From an uncultured Gammaproteobacteria bacterium (GTDB lineage Bacteria; Pseudomonadota; Gammaproteobacteria; Arenicellales; UBA868): a DNA stretch of 7,387 bases. The notes beneath the pieces were generated by a model. That model had not been told where the DNA came from, searched no databases, and worked only from the letters and a program-made list of their open reading frames with translations. Of this stretch, positions 1 to 5,921 are shown in pieces (positions within the stretch are counted from its first letter, which is position 1; each line of letters begins with the position of its first letter). The translations under genes were made by a program, and so were the position numbers. Location: contig CAJXBY010000134.1 of the NCBI GenBank assembly GCA_913051905.1, positions 1 to 7,387 on the forward strand, written 5' to 3'.

Positions 1-1001
1 ACACAGCGCTGCATCATGCTCTGGGTGACAATGTCCCACGCTGAAATCATTGCAGAGATGAAGGCCAGTATCAGTAAGACTACCGGAAGACCATTGGCGC
101 CTGCCAGCATCAACAGTCCGGCGCCCAGGGCCAGGATACAAGCCGTGTAGATGCCGGCGTTGCGTCGGCGCTGCGGCAGGATGAACAGCGCTAGCCCCAC
201 GATCAGCCCGCCTATTGCCTGTGCGCCATGCATCCAGCCGAGACCTTCTGCGCCGAGGCCCAGGCGGGATCGGGTCAATTCCGGAAGCACGGTGGAATAC
301 GAAGGACCGAACACTTCTATGCACGCCGTCACGATGACCAGCACCAGCAGCACACGGTTGAGCTTGACTTCGCCCAGATAGTCCCTGAGGTTATGTATCA
401 ACGAAGTACGTTGCGGCCGATTGGTCTGTTCAGGCGGCATCACGCCGGCCAGACAGGGGGCCGCAGCAAGGTGCATCAGCGCCATTCCAGCAAGCGCCCA
501 GGTGATCCCGAGTCTTTCGGTGAGGAATCCGGCCATAACCGCCCCGGCCAGCCAGCCGACCCGGCTCGCTACGTTTATACCCGCCAACGCGGGGGTGGCC
601 TGCCTTGCTCCGGACAGATCGTAGGCGTATGCCAGCCGGACGGGCCCGTGAACAGCCCTCAGACTGCCAAGAGCCAGGGTGAGCAGCAGAACATGGCCGA
701 TGGACAGTGTGGCCTGGGCAAACGCTATTGCAAAGAAGGCGATGACAGCAGCAGCGACCAGTTCCAGCGCCTGAATCAACCTGCGCCGTGAAAAGCGATC
801 TGCCAGGCTCCCCGCCAAGACCCCCAGCACCAGCATTGGTAGGTAATAGAGCGCGAATGCGCTGCCGACCCAACTCGAGGTGTTTGTGACCTTAAGTGCC
901 AGCCAGCCGATGAGTACGTAGTCGGCGCTGATACTGACGCCATTGAATGCGGTGTTCAGCCACAGGCGTCGGTAGGCTGTAGACCTGAAAACCGGATTCA
1001 A
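1..1001 (-). CDS. MFS exporter, EntS/MFS_3-like (C-terminus cut by window edge)
   Basis: Probable inner-membrane drug or metabolite exporter of the major facilitator superfamily; substrate unknown. The minus-strand frame stays open for 333 codons to the left edge, so perhaps 70-90 C-terminal residues are missing compared with a usual length near 400-420. The N-terminus reads MNPVFRSTAYRRLWLNTAFN, a typical start for EntS-like (MFS_3) exporters. The MFS loop 2-3 motif G-S-L-A-D-R-F-S-R-R-R lies at residues 64-74. Long hydrophobic segments alternate with short charged loops, for example around residues 50-63, 83-105 and 145-160. The frame contains no ATG before residue 56. TTG at 999-1001 is the best start by alignment of the N-terminus, but no good Shine-Dalgarno precedes it. 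The next upstream stop in this frame lies inside the RidA-like gene. The gene follows the RidA-like gene by 28 bp on the same strand and is probably co-transcribed with it. The family call is firm; the subfamily and start are less so. Confidence 0.85.
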   Translation of the reverse strand, partial: MNPVFRSTAYRRLWLNTAFNGVSISADYVLIGWLALKVTNTSSWVGSAFALYYLPMLVLGVLAGSLADRFSRRRLIQALELVAAAVIAFFAIAFAQATLSIGHVLLLTLALGSLRAVHGPVRLAYAYDLSGARQATPALAGINVASRVGWLAGAVMAGFLTERLGITWALAGMALMHLAAAPCLAGVMPPEQTNRPQRTSLIHNLRDYLGEVKLNRVLLVLVIVTACIEVFGPSYSTVLPELTRSRLGLGAEGLGWMHGAQAIGGLIVGLALFILPQRRRNAGIYTACILALGAGLLMLAGANGLPVVLLILAFISAMISAWDIVTQSMMQRC

Positions 1002-1029
1002 GTCGGAGACTGCCGGGGCGCTACTCGAT

Positions 1030-1401
1030 TCAGAGTGCCGCCGTGGGTTCCTGGCGAACCGCGGTTACGGAGACTTCGATCAGCATGTCGCCGTGCAGAT
1101 CGACCCCGACACAGACCCTCTGCGGCCAATGCTGCGGGTCGTCGCCGATCCAGTCACGCCAGACTCCGTCCATGACGGGTTTATCAGCCATGTGGGCAAG
1201 ATACACCTGTGCCGAGACGATCTGTGTTTTTTCAGATCCCAGTTCCCGCAGGTTTTTCTCGAGAACTGCGAGGGTTTCTTGTGTCTGTCCTTCGATATCC
1301 AGGGTCGTGTCCCCGGCTGTGGCGACAGTCCACACCAGGTCCTGATACGCAGATGCCGCGTTTCGGCCGATGTACTTTCCTCTTCGGCGGGTGATCATCA
1401 T
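1030..1401 (-). CDS. RidA/YjgF/YER057c/UK114-superfamily protein
   Basis: A 123-residue protein with the fold of the Rid family, small trimeric cytosolic proteins. The best-known member, RidA, hydrolyses reactive enamine/imine intermediates released by PLP enzymes. Supporting features are the central G-Q-T-x-E-T-L-x-x-L-E-K-N-L segment (residues 38-51), the V-Y-L-A-H-M-A-D segment (67-73), and the C-terminal P-Q-R-V-C-V-G-V motif with Arg95, matching the substrate-binding arginine of E. coli RidA, followed by L-I-E-V-S-V-T-A with Glu109 at the usual glutamate. The sequence diverges from canonical RidA and looks more like the 'like_2' branch, whose substrates are poorly known, so deaminase activity is inferred rather than shown. 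Two ATGs are adjacent. The AGGA upstream sits 2 nt from the first (1399-1401) and 5 nt from the second (1396-1398), so the second may be the true start. It is divergent from the transporter operon and likely leads the minus-strand pair with the MFS exporter. Confidence 0.9.
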   Translation of the reverse strand: MMITRRRGKYIGRNAASAYQDLVWTVATAGDTTLDIEGQTQETLAVLEKNLRELGSEKTQIVSAQVYLAHMADKPVMDGVWRDWIGDDPQHWPQRVCVGVDLHGDMLIEVSVTAVRQEPTAAL

Positions 1402-1490
1402 GGTCCTGTCTTGGCGGACGGGGAAGATGGGAACACAGTCGGTTTCCCCCCGAAACTGCTGAAGGCGCCGCTGGCTGCAACAGTTAAAAT
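1398..1490 (-). CDS. Possible 30-codon leader ORF upstream of the RidA-like gene (speculative)
   Basis: A perfect AGGAGG (1496-1501, minus strand) is followed after 5 nt by the codon ATT at 1488-1490. That frame runs 30 codons (I-L-T-V-A-A-S-G-A-F-S-S-F-G-G-K-P-T-V-F..., ending A-K-T-G-P) to a TGA at 1398-1400, which overlaps the tandem ATGs of the RidA-like gene. The TGA/ATG overlap would suit translational coupling. ATT is a rare initiator (known from infC), there is no ATG, GTG or TTG at good spacing, and the peptide resembles nothing I recognise. The Shine-Dalgarno match may be coincidental. Confidence 0.13.
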   Translation of the reverse strand: MLTVAASGAFSSFGGKPTVFPSSPSAKTGP

Positions 1491-1568
1491 TGCGGCCTCC
1501 TGAGTGACTCTGCAGTATCTTACCATCGTGTTGGCGTTGAGCTGATCCCTGGTGCGTTAATCGAAAGG
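1402..1568. promoter_or_regulatory. Divergent intergenic region with likely promoters for both flanking units
   Basis: This 167-bp gap separates the minus-strand RidA-like gene from the plus-strand operon, so promoters in both directions are expected here. On the plus strand TAAAAT at 1485-1490 matches the -10 consensus at 5 of 6 positions, but no convincing -35 box lies about 17 bp upstream. On the minus strand TAAGAT (rc of about 1517-1522) is a 4-of-6 candidate, also without a clear -35. In the minus-strand transcript, AACTGTTG (rc of 1478-1485) can pair with CAGCAGTT (rc of 1454-1461) to form an 8-bp stem with one G-U pair and a 16-nt loop. No U-tract follows, so it is not a terminator. 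The region's role is inferred from gene orientation; individual elements are weak. Confidence 0.4.
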
Positions 1569-2783
1569 ATGGATTCTTTGGCCCACGAGAAAAGCCCCCG
1601 TCATCGCGTTCTAAACCGGCTTCTTGTCGGTGACCTCGCTGCGATCATAGGCTGTGTTTGTCTTTTCGGTATGACCTTCAGTCTGTACACCCCATTGCTG
1701 TCACTGATACTTGAGGCTCGCGGGACCAGTAGTACCCTGATCGGCAGCCTGGCGATGGCCCCCGCGCTTGGAGTGATCCTGGGATCTTTCTGCGTGCCGC
1801 TGTGTCTTCGAAAGGTCGGAGGTCGGGCACTCCTGCTTGTTGGAGTGATTGTTGAAATCGTTCTGATCCTGTTGCTGATGTCCAGTGACAGCTACGGCTG
1901 GTGGTTTGCGATCCGTTTCCTGGGCGGGTTTTCGGGTGCCATCGTCTTTACCGTATCCGAGGCCTGGCTCAACGAGATCACGCCGGAAAGTGTCCGTGGC
2001 CGCGTCGTCGGTATGTACAACACGGTGTTGGCCTTGAGTTTTGCAATTGGACCATTGATTCTGTCACTGACCGGTATCCAGGGGCTGCTTCCGTTTCTTA
2101 TCGGCGTCGGCTTGATGCTGGTCGCGGCGATTCCGCTATTTGTGGTGCGACGATACGAGCCCGGCCTGCGGGAGAACCCGTCCTTCGGTATTATCAGTTT
2201 CACGCGCATCGCACCGTTACTGGTGATCGCCTGTTTTGTTGTTGCTTTCAAGGAAATGGGGAGTGTCGGGTTGTTACCGGTCTACGGCATTCGTAGCGGG
2301 CTCACTGAATCGATGTCGGCGCTGATGCTCTTTTATGCGGCTCTGGGCGGCGCCGTGATGCAGTTTCCGATCGGCTGGCTGGCCGATCACTTCAACCGTT
2401 TTGCCGTCATGGTGGTCTGCGCAGTTGCCGGAATGGCCGGCGCAGTGGCACTGCCGTTCGTGGTCGCAGTGCCGTGGTTGCTGTGGCTGACATTGTTTCT
2501 CTGGATGGGCCTTTTTGCCGGAATCTATACCATCGCTCTGACGCTCGCCGGCCAGTGGTTCCGTGGTATGGACCTGGCGACCGCGATGGCATCATTCGGG
2601 GTCTTCTGGGGAGTCGGCGGGCTGGCTGGGCCGGTGTTGTCCGGCTACTTCATGGACTTATGGGACCCCCATGGCCTGCCTTTGGCCCTGGGTCTAGCCG
2701 GCCTGTTATTTTTAATTCTGGCAGGGATTCCGGCCTTACGGGCAGCGCCTGGAAAGAAGGCACAATTGCGGACGGCTCCGTGA
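1569..2783 (+). CDS. MFS transporter, YcaD-like
   Basis: A 404-residue major facilitator superfamily inner-membrane transporter with about 12 hydrophobic segments. The substrate is unknown; E. coli YcaD, which it resembles, is also uncharacterised. The resemblance rests on I-R-F-L-G-G-x-x-G-A-I at residues 115-125, Glu131 in the following helix, R-G-R at 143-145 followed by a M-Y-N-T-V segment, and Q-F-P-I-G-W-L-A-D-H-F-N-R at 265-277 in the second half, the counterpart of the YcaD Q-W-P-I-G-R-L-A-D-K-F-G-R motif. The length is near the YcaD figure of about 380. The ATG at 1569 lies directly against its only purine-rich Shine-Dalgarno (GAAAGG, 1563-1568), which is too close. TTG at 1578-1580 would have 8-9 nt spacing, so translation may start three codons later. 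It is the first gene of the apparent four-gene operon, and its TGA overlaps the GTG start of the ClC gene. Confidence 0.88.
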   Translation: MDSLAHEKSPRHRVLNRLLVGDLAAIIGCVCLFGMTFSLYTPLLSLILEARGTSSTLIGSLAMAPALGVILGSFCVPLCLRKVGGRALLLVGVIVEIVLILLLMSSDSYGWWFAIRFLGGFSGAIVFTVSEAWLNEITPESVRGRVVGMYNTVLALSFAIGPLILSLTGIQGLLPFLIGVGLMLVAAIPLFVVRRYEPGLRENPSFGIISFTRIAPLLVIACFVVAFKEMGSVGLLPVYGIRSGLTESMSALMLFYAALGGAVMQFPIGWLADHFNRFAVMVVCAVAGMAGAVALPFVVAVPWLLWLTLFLWMGLFAGIYTIALTLAGQWFRGMDLATAMASFGVFWGVGGLAGPVLSGYFMDLWDPHGLPLALGLAGLLFLILAGIPALRAAPGKKAQLRTAP

Positions 2784-4516
2784 ACCTGATGGTGGGTCTG
2801 GTAGTCAGACTGGGTTGGGTCCTGCTGCTCGGTGGATCCGTCGGTGCAGTGACGTCGCTGGGCACGCTCGCATTTCTGTGGGCTCTGGACTCTCTTAATG
2901 CGGTGCTGATGTGGCTGCCGTGGGCTGCTCACCAGACAAAAAACGGCGCCTGGTGGTTGTTGGTGTTGTTTATCCTTCCGGTCTTTGGCGGCCTGCTGGT
3001 TGGACTGATTTGCCGCACGCTACCGAACAGCAGGCCGCGGGGTCCAGCCGATGTTGTCGAGTCGGTACAGACATTCCGCGGCCGTATACCGGCAGCCGAA
3101 GGCGGACGGTCGGTACTGGCCAGCTTGCTGGGCCTGGGTGTTGGGGCATCGGCCGGTCAATATGGACCTTTGGTACATCTGGGCGCGACCGTAGGTTCTG
3201 TCATCTCGCGAGTGACGGGCCGCAGTGCATGGGCTGGTAGCACAGCGATCGCCTGCGGGGTGGCTGCGGCGATCGCGACGGCATTTACCGCACCCATCGC
3301 CGGTGTGCTGTTCGCCCATGAAGTGGTGCTGAGGCATTTTTCCTTGCGTGCATTTGCACCGGTCACGGTAGCAGCAATCGTTGGATACGTTATTGCTTCA
3401 TACGTACTCAACCAGCGACCGATGCTGGACAGCGCTGATCTTTCTGTAATGCATGCAGGTGACTACCTACTGTTCGTGGTGCTGGGTGTGATGAGTGCGC
3501 TGGTGGCTGTGGTGTTCATGAAGGCTCTGATCTGGACCGGACGGTACGCCGAGAGGCTGTCTGTGGAGGCGTGGGTACGGCCAGCGCTCGCGGGTGTTCC
3601 TGTCGGGCTCTGTCTGATCTGGATTCCGGAGGTGACAGGAATCGGTCTTGAGACCATGCGCTTGATACTGTCCGGCAGTCATTTCGAGGGCCACGAACTG
3701 TTGATCCTGTTCCCGATGAAGATCGCATTGACAGTCATCTGTGTGGGATTCGGACTGGCGACAGGGGTCTTCACGCCAGCGCTCGTGATTGGACTGATGT
3801 TCGGTGCACTGGTAGGGCAGGGTTTGGAGTTACTGCCCCAATTCGGTTATTCAGAAATCGGGCTATTTGCAATCTGTGGGGCAGTCGCCGTCGCCAGTCC
3901 GGTAATCGGTGCACCGCTTTCGGCGATTCTGATCGTATTCGAGTTGACCCGTAACTATGAACTGACAACAGCAGCGATGCTCAGCGTGGTGTTCGCCAAC
4001 ATGGTGTCCTATCGGCTCTTTAGTCGTTCCTGGTTCGATCATCAGTTGAACGAACGAGGCTTGGATGTCAGTCAGGGCCGAGACCGACTGGTGCTCCGGC
4101 AACATCGCGTTGACGAACTCCCGTTTGTGATGCCTTTGACGGTGCAGATTACGGAACCGGTTGCCCAAGCAGTACGGAAGATCGAAGAACAGGAACTGGA
4201 AACCGCTTGGCTTATAGACGATGCCGGGTTGCTGCGTGGCCGGGTAGAGATCGGAGCTCTTCGTCAGCAGATATCCGAAGGGTTAGAAGATCGTGCCGTG
4301 GGTGATGTTGGCAAAGATATCGATATTGTCCTGGGAGCTGACACCAGCTTTACCCTGGCGTTGGATCGGGCTCTGGATTCAAGCTGGGAATGGTTGCCCG
4401 TCGTCGAAAGCGACAACCACAGGGTCTTTTTGGGTGTGGTGTCCAGGTCGTCAATCATGCGTAGATATCAGGCGATCATCAGCGACATCCGGGAAGAGGA
4501 ACAGGCCGGGGCTTGA
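2780..4516 (+). CDS. ClC-family chloride channel with C-terminal CBS pair, lacking both coupling glutamates
   Basis: A 578-residue inner-membrane anion channel or transporter. The ClC core spans about residues 1-425 and a CBS-domain pair, typically nucleotide-sensing, about 437-575. Family landmarks are G-Q-Y-G-P at 126-130 (usually G-R-E-G-P), A-P-I-A-G-V-L-F-A-H-E-V-V near 171-183, G-V-F-T-P in the second half, and G-A-P-L-S-A-I-L-I-V-F-E-L-T before the last core helices. Compared from memory with E. coli ClC-ec1, the gating Glu148 is Tyr128 and the proton Glu203 is Val182 (the adjacent Glu202 is kept as Glu181). Tyr445 aligns with Phe419, and the S-G-I-P site reads R-G-P-A-D at 87-91. Loss of both glutamates is a channel-type pattern, so an uncoupled chloride channel is more likely than a Cl-/H+ antiporter. 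The GTG start at 2780 gives a 4-bp GTGA overlap with the upstream MFS gene. ATG at 2789 is an alternative, three residues shorter. The frame is open for another 306 bp upstream, but that part lies inside the MFS gene and reads as noise. Confidence 0.92.
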   Translation: MNLMVGLVVRLGWVLLLGGSVGAVTSLGTLAFLWALDSLNAVLMWLPWAAHQTKNGAWWLLVLFILPVFGGLLVGLICRTLPNSRPRGPADVVESVQTFRGRIPAAEGGRSVLASLLGLGVGASAGQYGPLVHLGATVGSVISRVTGRSAWAGSTAIACGVAAAIATAFTAPIAGVLFAHEVVLRHFSLRAFAPVTVAAIVGYVIASYVLNQRPMLDSADLSVMHAGDYLLFVVLGVMSALVAVVFMKALIWTGRYAERLSVEAWVRPALAGVPVGLCLIWIPEVTGIGLETMRLILSGSHFEGHELLILFPMKIALTVICVGFGLATGVFTPALVIGLMFGALVGQGLELLPQFGYSEIGLFAICGAVAVASPVIGAPLSAILIVFELTRNYELTTAAMLSVVFANMVSYRLFSRSWFDHQLNERGLDVSQGRDRLVLRQHRVDELPFVMPLTVQITEPVAQAVRKIEEQELETAWLIDDAGLLRGRVEIGALRQQISEGLEDRAVGDVGKDIDIVLGADTSFTLALDRALDSSWEWLPVVESDNHRVFLGVVSRSSIMRRYQAIISDIREEEQAGA

Positions 4517-4556
4517 ATCAGGTACCGACTTTGATACCGAGAGCATCAGGTCACTG

Positions 4557-5921
4557 GTGGTGACACTCAACGACCCAGTGGTCCGCAGGCTTTGGCCGGA
4601 GCTTGTGGGATTGTTCTCCCTCGGTCTACCGATCATCTTTACCCAGTTGCTGCAAGTCAGCCAGGGGACCATCGCAGTGATCATGATGGGCCGCGTCGGG
4701 TCACGAGAGTTGGCCGCGGTGGGATTGGGCGCCTCGCTGTGGGTCTTCGTCTGGCTGGGCTGTATGGGTTTGCTGATGGGATTGTCGCCGACGATTGCCC
4801 AGCATCATGGTGCCGGGCGCAAACAGGAGATACGCGAATGCTTCCAGCAGGGACTTTGGCTGGGGCTGATTGTGGGTATTCTGGCATTCCTCGTGATGCG
4901 GGTCATCGGCCACGTGATGCGGGTCATGAGAGTCGATCCTGAAGTGATTCCGCTAGTCGATGGGTATCTCGCTATCACTTCTTGGAGTATGCCAGCGGTC
5001 TGTGTCTATCTGGTATTGCGTTTTTTCTGTGAAGCCACAGGGCGCTCCCGGCCGATGATGGTTGCCCAACTGTTGCTGCTCCCGATTGGATTCTTCGGTA
5101 ACTACCTGCTGATCTATGGCAAGTGGGGATTTCCGGCTATGGGGGTTGACGGGGCGGCCGTGACCTTTGCTGTGGGATTGATTCTGGTGGCCGTTTTCAT
5201 GGCAATCTATGTCTTGAGGGCCGGGCGTTACAGGTCATTTGGGTTGTTCCACAACTTTCGTAGACCAAACGTCAAAGAGATCCGGAACCTGTTACGGTTG
5301 GGGGTGCCGATTTCACTGAACCTGGTACTTGATTCGGGTTTTTACGGTGGCATCGCTTTGCTGATGGGTCAGATCGGCCATGTGGCACTCGCTGCACATC
5401 AGCTGGTGATTAACTATGCGACCCTAATTTTTATGATCCCGGTTGGTCTTTCGAGTGCAATAATGGTCCGCATCGGCCAGTCGGTAGGCCGAAGCGATTT
5501 TGCCGAGGTACGCTTTCGAGGCTGGCTGGGAATCACAGTGGCGACGGTTCTGATCATGCCATCGGTCGTGTTTATGATTTTCTTTCCGGAGATCATAATC
5601 AGCATCTACACCAGCGATTCTGAAGTGGTACCGGTTGCGACAGCATTATTCATGATCGCTGCGCTGTTCCAGATCTTTGACGGTTTATACATGACCGGGG
5701 CTGGTGCACTCAGAGGGATGAAAGACACTAAGGGACCCATGTGGATTTCGGTACTGGCCTACTGGCTGATCGGCTTTCCCGTGGCCTGGTTTCTGGGTTC
5801 GCGCCTGGGTCCGGAGGGACTGTGGTACGGCATGGTGATCGGAGTAGGGCTGACTGGAATCCTGCTGGGCTGGCGGTTCGAGCTGAAGGCCTTGGGGCTG
5901 CGCAATTCCAATGCTGGGTGA
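4557..5921 (+). CDS. MATE-family multidrug efflux transporter, NorM-like
   Basis: A 454-residue inner-membrane cation-coupled exporter of the MATE family, expected to expel cationic drugs or metabolites. It aligns along its length with E. coli NorM/YdhE. Matches include the TM1-TM2 region (L-G-L-P-I-I-F-T-Q-L, then E-L-A-A-V-G-L-G-A-S-L-W), L-S-P-T-I-A-Q-x-x-G-A-G-R, a mid-protein G-V-P-I-S-L-N-L-V-L-D, and C-terminal F-Q-I-F-D...G-A-L-R-G-M-K-D-T. Two of the three acidic residues important in Vibrio NorM are present: Asp259 (for Glu255) and Asp375 (for Asp371). The third, Asp36 of TM1, is Ala40. There is no ATG start. GTG at 4557 follows AGG (4548-4550) by 6 nt and the adjacent GTG at 4560 by 9 nt; either gives a normal N-terminus. 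The longer open frame back to 4293 overlaps the ClC CBS region and is not MATE-like. The gap to the ClC gene is 40 bp; the stop overlaps the kinase start. Confidence 0.92.
   Translation: MVTLNDPVVRRLWPELVGLFSLGLPIIFTQLLQVSQGTIAVIMMGRVGSRELAAVGLGASLWVFVWLGCMGLLMGLSPTIAQHHGAGRKQEIRECFQQGLWLGLIVGILAFLVMRVIGHVMRVMRVDPEVIPLVDGYLAITSWSMPAVCVYLVLRFFCEATGRSRPMMVAQLLLLPIGFFGNYLLIYGKWGFPAMGVDGAAVTFAVGLILVAVFMAIYVLRAGRYRSFGLFHNFRRPNVKEIRNLLRLGVPISLNLVLDSGFYGGIALLMGQIGHVALAAHQLVINYATLIFMIPVGLSSAIMVRIGQSVGRSDFAEVRFRGWLGITVATVLIMPSVVFMIFFPEIIISIYTSDSEVVPVATALFMIAALFQIFDGLYMTGAGALRGMKDTKGPMWISVLAYWLIGFPVAWFLGSRLGPEGLWYGMVIGVGLTGILLGWRFELKALGLRNSNAG

Noticed and set aside
228..791. A 187-codon plus-strand open frame opposite the MFS exporter
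   Set aside because: Its translation is rich in Gln, Arg and Gly with no recognisable motif, while the opposite strand reads as a clean MFS protein.
430..873. A 147-codon minus-strand open frame
   Set aside because: It lies in a different frame of the MFS exporter gene; its Cys/Arg/Gly-rich translation shows no membrane helices or family motif.
1454..1485. Hairpin as a rho-independent terminator
   Set aside because: The loop is 16 nt, no T-run follows in either direction, and the position upstream of a gene start does not suit termination.
1093..1503. A 136-codon plus-strand open frame across the RidA-like gene
   Set aside because: It is antisense to a well-supported Rid-family gene and has no recognisable features.
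2474..2779. N-terminal extension of the ClC protein into the MFS gene
   Set aside because: The frame is open, but the translation is not membrane-like and the region is coding in another frame as the MFS C-terminal half.
4293..4556. N-terminal extension of the MATE protein into the ClC CBS region
   Set aside because: The extension is Trp/Ser/Arg-rich shadow sequence; MATE similarity begins only after about position 4590.
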